DNA of 64,000 nucleotides, from contig OX439048.1 of the NCBI GenBank assembly GCA_949317995.1, forward strand, positions 22,635,495 to 22,699,494, given 5' to 3'. Origin of the DNA: Acholoe squamosa (Eukaryota; Annelida; Polychaeta; Phyllodocida; Polynoidae). The position numbers and the translations under genes were made by a program. This document shows positions 33,052 through 44,998 of the stretch, piece after piece. The first letter of the stretch is position 1. Every line of letters begins with the position of its first letter. The notes below the pieces were generated by a model. It saw nothing but the letters and a program-made list of their open reading frames with translations. It made no database searches and was not told the origin of the DNA.

Positions 33052-35150
33052 ATGGTAGGGATAGGTAGAAAATAGAAGGGTAGGGAGGGAGATGGTAGGT
33101 AAGGGAAAGGAAAGGGTGGGATGGGTAAAAGGAAAGAGGAGAAATGGAATAGATAGAGGAAGGGGTCGAAAAGGGAAAGGCAGGGAAAGTATTGGCTTGG
33201 GGATAGGTGGAAGAATTCACAGGAGAGATAGGTAGAGAATAAAAGCATAGGTAGATAAAGGGATAGGAAGGGGTGGGTAGATGGGAGAAGAAGGATAGGC
33301 AGAGGGAAGGCAGGGGGATACATTGGCAGGGGGGTCGGTAGAAGGAGCGGGATCGGCAGATGGATTGACAGGCAGAGGGAGCATCGGATGGATTAAGGAT
33401 TACCGGGAATGGCAGGGTGTAGGTCTGGGTGTGGTGGGAAGGGGGATAGAACAGGGAAAGGCAGAAAGAGGGATAGGCATTAAGATAACATGGGAGGGAT
33501 AGGTAGGGGAAGAGAGGTAGGCATTGCGAGGGAAAGGTAGAGAAAGTGGCAGGCAGGAGGTAGGCAGTGGAGGGACAGATATAAGGGATAGGTAGATGAG
33601 ACATAGGCAAATGGGGGATAGGTAAATGAATGAAAGGCCAGTCAGGGGTAGGGAGAGGAAGGATTGACAGGGGATAGGTAGAAGGAGAGGGATAGGTAGA
33701 CAGATGGAGAGGCAGAGAGTAAACGAGCATGAAAGGGATAGGTAGAGAATGGAGGAGGGGTATGCATTGAGAGGGATAGGTAGGTGAAGGGACTGGCAGG
33801 GGATAGGAAGGAGTTGGGTTGGTACAAGGGATAGATAAATGAGGGATAGGTCAGGGGTGGTGAATGGAAGGATTGGCAGGGGGGTAGGTAGAAGGAGAGT
33901 GATAGGCAGATGGATAGACAGACAGAGCAAGCATTGGAGGCATAGGTAGAGTGGAGAGGAAAGATAGGAATTGACAAGGATAGGTAGATCAAGGGACAGG
34001 GGATGGATTTAGGACATAGGAAGGGGAGTGATAGATATAACGGATAGGTAACTGAGGGATAGGTTGGGGTATGCAGGGGAGTGGAGAGGGAATAAAGAGG
34101 GATAAGCAAACTGATGGCCAGTCAGACAGTAAGTAAGCGTGAAAGGGATAGGTAGAGAATGGAGGAAAGGTAGACATTAGGAGGGATAGGTAGGTGAAGG
34201 GACAAACAAGGGATAGGAAGGAGTGAGATGGATACAAGGGATAGGTCGAGGGTAGGCAGGGGGATAGGTAGACGAAGGAAAGGGATAGGCAGATGCATAG
34301 ACAGGGTGGGTAAGCATTGGAGGGATAGGTGGAGTGGATATGAAAGATAGGTATAAACAGGGATAGGTAGTTCAAGGGACACTTGATGGATTCAAGAGGT
34401 AGGTAGGAGAGTGACAGATATAAGTGATATGTAGATGAGGGATAGGGTAGGGGTATGCAGAAAAGGGGAGGGGGATAGGTAGAAGAGGGGCAGGCACAGG
34501 GAGGGATTTACAGGTGGAATGAAATGGTATAATAGCTATGTAGATGAGGTAGATCTATAGGATGGATGTTTTCAGGAGAGAAGAGGGGAGGGGCATAGGT
34601 GGAAGAGGGAGAGGCACAGGGAGGGATAGGCAGGTGGAATGAAAGGGTGTAGGTGATATGTAGATGAGGGATAGTGTAGGGGTATGCAGGAGAGGGCAGG
34701 GGACCAGGTAGATATAAGAGGGAGAGGCACAGAGAGGGATAGGCAGTGAAGTGAACGGATATGAGAGATATGTAGATGAGCGATAGGGTGGCGGTATGCA
34801 GGAGAGGGCAGGGGGATAGGTAGAAGAGGTAGAGGCACAGAGACAGGGTTGTAATGAAAGGGTGTAAGGGATATTTAGATGAGGGATAGCATGGCAGTAT
34901 GTAGGAGAGAGGAGGGGAGGGGGATATTAAAGTAGAGGAGGGAGAGGCATAGGGAAGGATGGGCAGGTGGATTGAAAGGGTATAAGCGATATGTAGATGA
35001 GGGATAGGGTGGGGTGTGCTAAAGAGGGGAGGGGGATAGGCAGAAGAGGGTGGGGCATATGGAGTGATAGGCAGGTGAAATGAAAGGGCAATGGATATAG
35101 ATGGGGTTATGAGTAAGGAGGGATAGGCAGAGTGGCTGAAAGATAGCTAC
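33052..35150 (-). repeat. Degenerate GA-rich satellite arm (right)
   Basis: Variations on GGGATAGGTAGA and GAGGGATAGG, the complement of the left arm. The part beyond about 34400 has a longer period of roughly 120 bp (GATGAGGGATAGGGT, GTATGCAGGAGAGG, then GAAGAGG.AGAGGCACAG). The long reading frames on the - strand are composition artefacts. Confidence 0.9.
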
Positions 35151-35154
35151 ACAG

Positions 35155-35423
35155 TAATGACCTTGTGGATTTCCTGCCCCTCCCACTTTTTGTTTGTATA
35201 CAAAACAGTCTCCACCCTCAAACCATATACTGTGCTTCTAATACATAAGGCGTGTTGGGAAGGATGCTTGGAGACAGACACAACTCCAAGATGGGGTCTT
35301 GGTCAGTGCTCCAGGCCCTTACACCAGGACATCTGGTGTTATGAAACATTGCATTCCCAGCCCCTCTCCTCCGCATAGAGTCTCTAGACCTTATCATTGG
35401 ATTTTGAGGATGAGTATACCCCT
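35155..35423 (-). repeat. Right terminal inverted repeat of the TTAA element
   Basis: Inverted partner of 14637-14905. It ends ...TATACCCCT next to TTAA (35424-35427). Confidence 0.9.
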
Positions 35424-35427
35424 TTAA

Positions 35428-38143
35428 TATAAACCATGCTAATTCTCCAAACAGAATGTCATACATGGCAATAGTCGCTGAACAGTGTGCCAAAACACTA
35501 AGTAGTAACTAGACTAATATATGACCAAGTATGCCCTGTACAAAATTTCGGAGCTTTACCTGCACCATGGCTAGAGATAGGGTTTGCTTACCATCCTACA
35601 TGAAGGACTTAGGACTACTGTTCTTTGAACTTTGCGTTCTTTTGGTTGCCATGGAAACCGCAATACCTGTGGGAGTGCCATAAACTGAAAAATAGGCTTA
35701 GATATGGCCATTTATGCCATACAAGAAATTTCAAAGCTTCACCTATAGCAGATCCAGAGATTAGCAGCGTCCTACATATACAACTTTAGGCATCTGTCCC
35801 CTCTGTAACAGTCAAAATCTATACTGGTAGGAAATTTCCTAAGTACATAGTAGGATTTGGGATGTGTGTATTGTCATAAAAGTACCCAGGAAAAGCCATA
35901 TGGAGCATTTTTGAAAGCCTTGGACCTAGAAATATAGGATGCAACATTTTACTTCCATACCTGTCGATTTTACGTAGCATTTAATCAATGTTATGAGACA
36001 GCACAAGTGCGTTTATGATTCAATATTCCACGACCCATGCAGCGGTGAGTGGAATATTGAACCATAAATCCAATGCACACGGCCAGTCCGTCTTGTTTAG
36101 CGAAGCAGGTAGGTGCCCGGATGTAACCTGACATACTTTTGGCTGAAGAACTGGGTCAGCAAGCTGCAATGGTGGGAGCCAAGATGTATCACTATGGAAA
36201 ATCATTGGATTCTTATTTATTTCAAAGAAAATGGAGAAATTAGGCATGGCATGTTCATCTGGGATATCTAAGGAAGTTTCCCTGTTAATAACTCCACCTG
36301 GCACCATTGGATTCTATACTAGCGAGGTGTGTAAACATCAGGTATGTCGGAAAAATTATTCAAATCCTTCATGTACATTGGTTTCTAGTACCGGTCGGCT
36401 TGGTATAGTGGACAGCGAGCTCGTCTCCTGCCACAGCGGCCGGTGATCGATTCCCCATAGAACCCTGAACGGTTTTAACTGGAAATGTATAGAGAGGTTG
36501 ACTTTGTATACTCCTCCAATTTATTAAGATGTCCAGGTTCAAACCAGCGCCTTCTTGAAGATGAAGAAAAGGTCTCAGAATGCGGTCATGGCTTGATAAG
36601 GAACCATGAGTTATAAGAAATAAAGCACTGTCCAAGCCAAAAAAATCGATAGATTAGTGTGGATAGAGACCTCTTCTCAATGTCACATAGGCGTCCTACA
36701 TGTTTACTAGGTTATCTGGGTTAAATGGTTGTGATGTTTTGATTATCCAATATTCAAGACTTATATGTTGTCTCAAAATAGCCCTATCGCTCACTCCCCT
36801 TTTCGAGAAATGAGAACCATGTGAAGTCCCTATGTGCTAAAAGGTCCATATCCCACAAACCCTTTGCTACATAAGGTCTACCTGAGTCTTCTAATTCACA
36901 AATGATACATGTTCTATATTATCATGTGCACTTTTATTATGCCATAAATTGTAACATATGATTGTATTAATGCATGAAAATATGAGGCATTAATACATAT
37001 AACTCCACATTAGCGTCCAAGGTCCACTGACCACCAGCTATGTGAATATACATAAGTTAAAAGACCAAAGCATCCAACCTCATGGTCCACTGACCATGAA
37101 CAATAGTATATATAATTATCTAAGGACATTGCAACCGACCTAATGGTTCACTGACCAAGAACAATGGTGTATATAAGTGTCTAATGACACTACAACTGAC
37201 CGTCACGGGCCGCTGAGCACCGAAGACTGCTGTCACGGGCCACTGAGCACCAAAGACTAACAATAGGCTATAGAGGTAACAGTGTTGTGAACTTCAGGTG
37301 GCTCTCAAACCACCCCACGGCCACCCAAATATGGAAGCAGTTCTGTAATTGCCGGTCCATGATGGATCCAATGGGCTTAATCTGGGTGCTTAACTCCCAT
37401 TATTAACGGAGCTAGGTCTTCCGGAGTGTTTTGAGCTCCAGATGTGCCACAGACGCGCTAATTACAGCTGGATGCCCATCCAGCTGGCATGTGACAGCTG
37501 ACAACCTCCCCTCTGCACATGCGCAGTTACAAAGCTCAAGACACACAAATGATTGAGATACAGGTGTCTGAAGATGTGGTACCAAGCGAAACAATGGGGG
37601 TGCTAGGAGGCTCATGGGGGCGTCCCATGTACCCCCATGGACATGAAAGACAGCACTAATGGACAAAGGCAGTGGCAGATGCCACTGGCTCCAGCTAGTC
37701 TGGGAGAGCAAGCCATGGGTTGGCTACTTATACCCAGCTTTCAGCCTCCAGAGGGCAGTATCCAGAGAACCACCTCAGTGACAACATCTCCAGTCCAGCT
37801 CTCCTGCAAGCCTGCTATGCATCTGCCACAAGAACACTCTGCTGGGTTAGACTATGCCAGACAGGCATAAGACTACACCCCACTTGTGGCCAGAGGCTAT
37901 CTTCTACCATCTATCTACCAGAGGGTAAAGTTACACATTTATATTATCCCTCTAGCAGCAGGCCAGGAGCTAGGTTGTGGGAACCCACCTAGAACTATAT
38001 TGGACAGTGTATTATTATTATTATTACACATAGGAGTGGAGCACTATTTTATACCCATATTATATTTACTATGTGTGTGAATTACCTGTATATTAACACT
38101 TGTACTACTGTTACATAAATACTGCCTAAGCTGAATAAACCAG
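35428..38143. other. Non-coding region with diverged repeats
   Basis: No gene recognised. It holds a hairpin at 36012-36068, a tRNA-like SINE head near 36394-36461, and a set of diverged tandem copies at about 37015-37255 in which GG(T/C)CCACTGACCA or a similar motif recurs every 60-70 bp. A GC-moderate block at 37300-38000 looks like older repeat sequence but shows no ends that I can define. Confidence 0.45.
36394..36461 (+). repeat. tRNA-derived SINE head (degenerate)
   Basis: TGGTATAGTGGACAG fits a pol III A box, and GGTGATCGATTCC, about 35 nt further on, fits a B box with one inserted base. Order and spacing match a tRNA. Flanks and tail are too decayed to define the SINE length. Confidence 0.45.
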
Positions 38144-38191
38144 TGATAACTGGAATAACAAAGATAAGAGCTTGATATTCTTACTCACTAT
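38144..38191. repeat. 48-bp direct repeat, left copy (LINE target duplication)
   Basis: Identical over 48 bp to 46371-46418. It sits directly before the T13 run that marks the LINE poly(A) end, as expected for a target-site duplication, though it is longer than usual. Confidence 0.75.
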
Positions 38192-38203
38192 TTTTTTTTT
38201 TTT

Positions 38204-38536
38204 GGACTAGCTCATTGCGTTAATGAACTGTCAGGTTCATTTATGTAACGCTATAGAGCCGACCATTTTTATTTATATTTCAAACAGATACCAAACAGTT
38301 GAAGTAAATATAGACTCCACATAATCAAACATATGTCATTATGTACAATAACAGTAAGGAAGCAGGCAAGTGTATCAAATCAATTACATAGTATTTGTTG
38401 AGATATATATCGATATGGCACAAGAACAAAATACAATCAAATGATCATCAATGATATAATATTATATGATGATGAAAATATGCTGATCACATAAATAATA
38501 TTTGGTGACTACACCGTCTCCATCAACCTTTGTTCC
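38204..38536 (-). other. LINE 3' UTR
   Basis: AT-rich, 333 bp between the ORF2 stop and the poly(A) run. Near the end the segments ATTGCGTTAATGAAC and GTTCATTTATGTAACG can pair, giving a possible 3' stem-loop of the kind a LINE RT may recognise. Confidence 0.55.
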
Positions 38537-41421
38537 TTAGTTATATCCAACCTTTAGCCTTGATCTGAGATTTTTTAACTTTTTAACCTCATTCTTAAAT
38601 TTAACTTTTGTAGTAGCCCTCTGAACCTCCTCAGATAGTAGGTCCCAGAGGACTACACCCCTGTACCATGGCGATCTTTTGTAATGGCGAGATATACTTC
38701 TTGGCAATTTAAAACATATCTTATTTTGCGATCTTGTATTATATGCATGACCATGATTTATCTGATCTTTGGATTTCTTATACATCAAACTTAAAAGTAA
38801 CATATCAAATCTTTGTTCTAATTTTTCCACTTTACAGATGACATGTAACTCATTAACACTATATTTAACAATATTACATCTAAGGCAAATTCTCAAAGCT
38901 CTATTCTGTAAACGTTGTAATGCCTTTAAACCTTCCTCATTACAACTAGTACTTATAAAAGAGCAATATTCAATAATCGGCCGGATGGTACAACAATATA
39001 TTTTTATGCTTTCTTCTTGTGTGAGATATTTCCTTAATTTAGCAAATCTAAATAATTTATTACAAATGTTTCTTTTAATAAGCTTAATTTGTTTGTCAAA
39101 ACTTAACTTACTGTCTACTGTAACTCCTAGGTAGGGGAAAAAACTTACAGTTTCTACTCTGGTACCATTTATTACAATATCTGTATCTGGACAATTTTTC
39201 AATTTGTGAGCACTACAAAACCACATAAATTTTGTTTTCTTTGGATTAACAGTCAACCTGTTGTGAGATACCCATGTCTTAAAGCGTTCAAGATCCTCAT
39301 TTAACACTCTCATTACATCTTGGGGTGTTTTTGCTGCATAATATAAAACAATGTCATCTGCATACATTTCAATTTTGCACTCGTTCAACTCTTTAATCAC
39401 ATCATCTATGTATAAAACAAACAACAGGGGGCCTAAAACAGACCCTTGTGGGACACCATATTTGATTTCAGATTCTTGAGAGACATTATTGCCATAACTA
39501 GTACTTTGTTTGCGGTTTTTAGATAACTATTAAACCAGAGAAAGTTATTTTTGCTGAAACCCAATTTGCTAATTTTTTCCAGAAGTCTAACATGAATTAC
39601 ACTGTCAAACGCTTTAGTAAAGTCAATAAATAGGGCCCCTGTTATTAAACCATCATTACGATACTCATATAGATCATTAACAAAGTCAAAGGTGGCATCA
39701 CCTGTACCACTACCTTTCTTGTAACCATATTGCTCATCTGAAAAATTATCGTGATCTTTCATGGCACAACTTAAATGATAATACATTATTTTTTCAATAA
39801 TTTTTGAGGGCATTGGCAATAGCGAAATAGGCCTCCAATTCTTAACTTGTGATAAATCTCCGTCTTTGGGTAATGGCTTGACCAATGCAGAAGCCCATTT
39901 GACAGGAAAACCACCACTATCAAAACTTCTCTGAACAAGAAAAGTAAATTGATCTAGCAGGCATATTATTGCACATTGTAGTATATCACCTCTGATCCCC
40001 TCTATTCCGGATGATTTATTTTTATCAATCTCTTTTACTGTATAATAGATATCCCAGGAATTAATCTTTATATTCGATTCAGAGAAAATTCCACCCTGAA
40101 TGATTTCCTCTATACTCACATTATTATCCATATCACACTGTACTTTACCAACAGAGGCCACATGTAAGTCTTTTCCAATATTGCAAAAGTATTGATTAAT
40201 ATATTCACAAGCAGTTTCGGATGGGACCTTAACACCATCTTCATGGTGCTTCATATCTGGATATATCTCAGACCCATTACCCTTAAACATGTTATTAATA
40301 TATTTCCAAAAACTCTTAGGATTTCCTCTACATTCATGTAATTCTTGCATAATACCACCAATTTGATTAGCTTTTATTTTTTTCCTAATTTTTCTCCTGC
40401 AATCTTTAATAGCTTGCTTCTCTTCATCACTTTTATTCACCTTATACAACCTTAACCACCCTTCCCTCTCAAAAACAAGATCCATTACTTCATCATCTAT
40501 CCAACTTTTTCTTGTTTTTTTAACTAATCTCTCAACAAAGGGATGATATTTATCCAGATACTGATTAATAGGTGTTAGGAACATGTCCCACAGCACATCA
40601 CTACTCAAATTTTTATCATAATACAATGTCCAATCACAAGATTGCAGGAAATCTTTGAAATTACTTTCTTTAAAATTCCTATAATCACGGCCCAAATAAG
40701 TTGTTTTAGTATACTTGTAATTCTCACGGCCCTTACAGCCAAATACAGGAATGTGATCAGAAATGAATGCTTCTACCGTACCTGCATCAGTAATGTTAAC
40801 ACAATTTGATAATACATTGTCAATACAAGTACCACTAAAGGGACGAGTAGCCTCATGTACCAGAATTTTCCATCCTAAATCTTTACATAATGACCTAAAA
40901 CTCTCACAGCTTGCATCAGTATCATCAAACATATTTAGATTAATATCACCTAATACCCAAGTCTCATGTCTCCCTTGATTATCATTATATTCAAATCCAG
41001 CTACCTTCTTTAGAAAAGTAAGAAAATTTGGTACATTGGTATTTGGTATTCTATAAATAGATACTATGAGCTGTTCTTTCTCACCCGGTAGACATAGCAT
41101 AATAGCAATACTTTCAAAATCAATCGATTGAATAGTCAAATCATTTACAATACTAATATATCGACATAAACCAGATCTACAACTAAGGCCTACTCCACCA
41201 CAATTCTTACCAATTCGATCATTTCTATACAAAATATGATCAGGTATATTTATAATTCCCTCTGGTGAAGCAGGCTTAAGCCAGGTTTCACATAAACAAA
41301 TTATATCACTACGTTTCAATAACTTGTATATCTCTTCATGTTTGTCTTCAAAACTACGACAATTAATTGAAGAAATCACCAGCCCCTTACTGTTGTTAAA
41401 TTCCTCAATACAAAGTACCAT
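38537..41421 (-). pseudogene. LINE ORF2: AP endonuclease + reverse transcriptase, one frameshift
   Basis: About 960 codons from ATG 41421. The N-terminal endonuclease shows SINCRS, an ETWL motif (CLCETWLKP), GDINLN and SDHIPVFG, matching the metal-binding and catalytic blocks of APE-type LINE endonucleases. The RT follows with NWRPISLLP, FIDFTKAFD and YADD (in MYADDIVLYY). The C-terminal domain ends near LRSRLKVGYN. The protein would nick the target DNA and copy the element RNA at the nick. The frame changes once, between the block ending 39433 and the block starting 39424. The other frame is open back to a T5 run at 39516-39520, so a one-base indel in that homopolymer is the probable cause and could even be a sequencing error. 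Otherwise the ORF is complete. Confidence 0.9.
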
Positions 41422-42536
41422 TTCAAATAATAATGGGATAATAATGATGCCATCTCATTAGGTAATATACAAGGTGAGATACATTAACAACAACAGAAAA
41501 GAAAGCAATGTCCAATACCAGTATCATGATATATACACATGTGAAAAAGCCTCAACAAAAGAACAACAAATAAATGACTAATTACAGAATATACAAATCC
41601 TCTTCCACAAATTATCCTCGTAGAAGGGGTGACTGATTATACCAGCTTACCTATGTCAGCTATGTGGCTAATCAGAGAAAAATCCCCCCCGACTTAGAAA
41701 CTCCTTGGCGACTTAAGATCTTATAACTGGGTATCGCTAGGGTTAATGATATTAAAGGACTGCAACAGTGACACTTAAGATTTTTAACCTAATTTAGAAT
41801 TAAAAAAGAAGAATTTAAGGCATTTTGTCTAATATCATAATTGATCCAAATTTAAAGAAGCAAAAACAATAGACAGGGGAATGTATTGGATTACTATTGA
41901 AACCAACCTGTGGATACATTGATTAAATTCCACTTTATTAAACAGCCAGAATCTCCATAATCACCAATTAGCAAGATAATGTATTTTAACCAAAGCATAG
42001 AAACCATCCTTGAGGTCTATGCACAGAACTCTAACTAGATAAGTACATGTATTATACCAAACTTCTACACACTACTGCAGTGACAGACTTAAAGGTAAAC
42101 ACTCCCTCATATGCATTACTATAAAAAAAAGTCTTGCATACAATGCTCAATGAATAGATAAACTCTTATCCTAACGATTTTAGGGTAAACAGTCCCTTAA
42201 TATATTAGATACTTACGATTACAGGATTAATTAATTAACATACAAGATTGATTGCTTGTCATAGATTAAGAGGTGATACACAGTAATGGCGCGGTTTCTA
42301 CACCTATTACTGATATCGACCTCAACCAATACATAACAATCAAATATATTCTCAGATTCACATTCTATTCTATTTCTATATAGATGCATATGTTATAGAG
42401 AGTATACATTATTGTTTGTAATGACACAGCAACTACACCTATTACATCGGGCCCATCCAGTTCTACAAGAATACAGTACTAAGTCTATGGTGACCCATAA
42501 AGAAAAGGGACTCTGTCGACTTACCACTATTTAACA
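41422..42536 (-). other. LINE inter-ORF region
   Basis: About 1.1 kb with no reading frame, which is long for a LINE. The phrase ACACCTATTAC occurs twice (near 42298 and 42434). I see no recognisable signal for ORF2 translation. Confidence 0.5.
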
Positions 42537-44738
42537 TTACAACACAATCAATGGCTTATTTCTCTCTTTCTCTCTAATCAGGCACCTGGTTGCCATGGTT
42601 ATCTTGCCATGTAGGTTCTGCCCCTTCACTCTACCCTGATCATATGCTTCAGAACTGTATACAAACCCACCACCCCAGATCATATCCCTACAACCTTCCA
42701 CTAGGACGGTTGAGCCTGTTCCTAGAAGTGATTTTCTTGGCCCCTCACATTGATCATAGTTGGCACTAATGAGTGCCTTCATATATTTTTGTGAGACTGT
42801 GTGCCAGTAATGGCCTGGTGGTGCTTTGTAATGCTTACATTTGTTTTTGATTTTCTTGGCACTGGTAATTTTCATGATGTCTGAGGCAAGCCTGTGGTAA
42901 CCTAACTCTCTCAATTTACAATAGAAATAACCCTGCTCCACACTACAGAACTCCATGGTTTGACCAAGGACATCAGCTTTAAATGTGCATGGGTACCAGT
43001 TGCTTAAGAAGCTGTTCTTGCCCCTGTAGATCAGCCCAGCTTTGGTCTGCCTTTGGTGAACTTCAGGATTTTGTTCATCATCTTCACCATCATCATCTTC
43101 ATCGTCAGTACTAATAGATCCTGGAGAGCTCATCCCTATAACCTTATCTTTACTGCCATTTACACCAGAAGCATCAACTGTGGTAGGCTTCTTGAGTGGA
43201 GAGCTCACAGCTTTACTACTAGCAGTATCCAGCTTATGTTCATTCTTCTCAGCCTCTACTTCTTGGCTAGCAGTGACACTTACTGGGTTGTGTTTATGAG
43301 AAGGTTTATTTATGAGATCAGGAAGTGTGAGAGACTCATTGACCTCATGAAGTCTTGTATTTGGGAAGTAGCTACCATCGATAACTATTCCTGACTCAAC
43401 CAGTTTGGGTTTGAACCCCTTTTGTATTGCTAGGCCACATACCCTTCTCTTCTGGTCTCTAATTTCTTTAGGCTCATCGTGCTGCACCCAGACTTGGTCT
43501 TCTTTTACGGGGGTTCTAAGCTTCCACTTGTTGTCTAATACAGATCTTTTAATTCTCATGTTGGAAAGACACACTTTAATCGGTGCCTTCCAACCATTAT
43601 TGGTGCGCTTAATGTCTAAGATGTCATTCCAAGGATCATAGACAACTCCCATGGCAACACATAGACCATCAAATATTTCATATAGGTTTTCACCATACTG
43701 GTAGTGTATACCTTTAATTATGAGATTGCGCTCTAGGGCTGGTTGAGTGTGCTTCACTCCACTCAATTGCTTGACAACACCAGCACACATACTTAATACA
43801 TTACGAGTTTCCTCTTTAGTACTAAGGCTATAGTTGGCTTGACCTAAATCTGATACATTTAGTTGTTTTGCAATTAGGCCATCTATTGTTATTTGCTGTG
43901 CTTTCACCTGTTCTCTCAGAGTATCTATTTCCTCCAGTTTCTCATTTAGGAAGGAATCATCACGAGGGGCCATTTCTTGTAGTTTTTTAGATACCACATC
44001 CTCAACAAGGCTATCTAAGTCAAGCTCATCTAACAGCTGATCTTTCAGTAGGTCAGTGTCAATTGGTTTGTGTGTATTCAGCCTTTGATTAATAGTGTCA
44101 ATATCTGTTCTCAAACCTGCCTGAGTATTAGCACACCTTTGCATGTCCTTATTGACCACCTCTTTGTAGTCATCTAATTGACCACTTAATCCACAAGCAT
44201 ACTCATGATGGCTTTTACAAGTGGACCCAATAGCTTTCATTTCCTCCTGTATTGACTTAATATTCTGTTCATGAGTGTTAATAAGGTTTGTATTACTAGT
44301 TACTTGCTCCTTATGTACTTTTAGGCTAGAACTGAGGTCAGTAATACAATTTCCTAAGTTGGTGTTCATATTAGCAATCATTTGTGCCAATGCCTCAATA
44401 GTATTAACACCTTCTGGATTGCTATTAACCTCAGTGCATACCCTCTCAGTAGAAGGTACTGGTGGGGGTGGGGGTACATAATTACCAACAACATTGGGTC
44501 TGATCACTCCTTGACTTACACCACCCCCAAGCAAATAATCCACTGAATAATTGGTAGGGCTTTTATCCAGACTAATTTTCTTTGGAATCTGACCTTGAGT
44601 TGGACTACCCTTACCTGATGAATCAATAGATCGTGTTCTTTTCCTAGAACTAGGAGTTCCATCCATGTGAAAGCACTTGTTTGGTGTGTCATTTAAATAC
44701 TCCATAGTGATACCACTGACTGTTGGGACTACTTTCAT
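42537..44738 (-). CDS. LINE ORF1 with C-terminal NADAR (YbiA-like) domain
   Basis: Intact frame of 733 codons from the first ATG at 44738. The frame is open further upstream, but without ATG. Domains, numbered from 44789: basic and Pro-rich N-terminus, coiled coil about 120-310, an RRM-like segment about 353-440 (RNLIIKGIHYQYGENLYEIF), an acidic Ser-rich linker 555-580 (STDDEDDDGEDDE), then a NADAR domain 585-747. The NADAR call rests on FLSNWYPCTF, the SVEQGYF helix with its conserved Glu (about 618), TSAKKIK, LLGTGSTVLVEGCRDMIWGGG with the conserved Trp (about 705), and GQNLHGKITMATR. These match E. coli YbiA block by block. NADAR enzymes hydrolyse N-glycosidic bonds of ADP-ribose-type substrates, and some remove ADP-ribose from guanine in DNA. 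The first part fits a nucleic-acid-binding LINE ORF1 protein. The enzyme domain in this position is unusual. All key blocks appear intact, so activity is possible. Confidence 0.88.
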   Translation of the reverse strand: MKVVPTVSGITMEYLNDTPNKCFHMDGTPSSRKRTRSIDSSGKGSPTQGQIPKKISLDKSPTNYSVDYLLGGGVSQGVIRPNVVGNYVPPPPPVPSTERVCTEVNSNPEGVNTIEALAQMIANMNTNLGNCITDLSSSLKVHKEQVTSNTNLINTHEQNIKSIQEEMKAIGSTCKSHHEYACGLSGQLDDYKEVVNKDMQRCANTQAGLRTDIDTINQRLNTHKPIDTDLLKDQLLDELDLDSLVEDVVSKKLQEMAPRDDSFLNEKLEEIDTLREQVKAQQITIDGLIAKQLNVSDLGQANYSLSTKEETRNVLSMCAGVVKQLSGVKHTQPALERNLIIKGIHYQYGENLYEIFDGLCVAMGVVYDPWNDILDIKRTNNGWKAPIKVCLSNMRIKRSVLDNKWKLRTPVKEDQVWVQHDEPKEIRDQKRRVCGLAIQKGFKPKLVESGIVIDGSYFPNTRLHEVNESLTLPDLINKPSHKHNPVSVTASQEVEAEKNEHKLDTASSKAVSSPLKKPTTVDASGVNGSKDKVIGMSSPGSISTDDEDDDGEDDEQNPEVHQRQTKAGLIYRGKNSFLSNWYPCTFKADVLGQTMEFCSVEQGYFYCKLRELGYHRLASDIMKITSAKKIKNKCKHYKAPPGHYWHTVSQKYMKALISANYDQCEGPRKSLLGTGSTVLVEGCRDMIWGGGFVYSSEAYDQGRVKGQNLHGKITMATRCLIREKERNKPLIVL

Positions 44739-44932
44739 TTTGGATTTCAAGTAAAACACACAAAAACCACAGAATAATGAGTAATCCACAGGTGAATCAT
44801 GAAATCCAACAATCCTTAAAGGTTCACAGGTAGCTTATGCTACTCTGAGACAATCCTTGAGGCATACAGTGTCCTTGATATAGTCCAATAATGTCAAAAA
44901 CCCAGCGAGCGGTGATCGGCAATTACATAAAC

Positions 44933-44998
44933 ATAGCCACTAGTCATATGATATTTCTCATATGACAACTTGATCATACACATATCTCTACTATGACA
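44933..44998. repeat. 66-bp repeat B, copy inside LINE 5' region
   Basis: Identical to 46417-46482, which lies outside the LINE just after its right target duplication. It contains the small palindrome GTCATATGA-TATTTC-TCATATGAC. Confidence 0.9.

Larger units (their letters stand above)
14633..35427. mobile_element. Giant TTAA-flanked inverted-repeat DNA element (Kolobok-like ends)
   Basis: Identical TTAA tetramers flank the unit (14633-14636 and 35424-35427). Immediately inside both are AGGG ends that continue as matching inverted sequence (TATACTCATCCTCAAAATCC) for about 265 bp. Next inward come kilobases of CCTATCCCT-type satellite on the left and its complement on the right, then short inverted segments containing AAAGTCATAGAAAC (around 17310 and 32502). 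TTAA target duplications with AGGG termini are known for Kolobok-type transposons. piggyBac also uses TTAA. No transposase frame is visible, so this is a non-autonomous, foldback-like element. Without the later Gypsy-1 insertion it is about 7.6 kb. Confidence 0.75.

Noticed and set aside
33029..34838. Overlapping frames of up to 233 codons on the - strand
   Set aside because: The same satellite read from the other strand.
14633..35427. piggyBac assignment
   Set aside because: TTAA is shared, but the AGGG termini fit Kolobok-type ends better. Without a transposase the assignment stays tentative.
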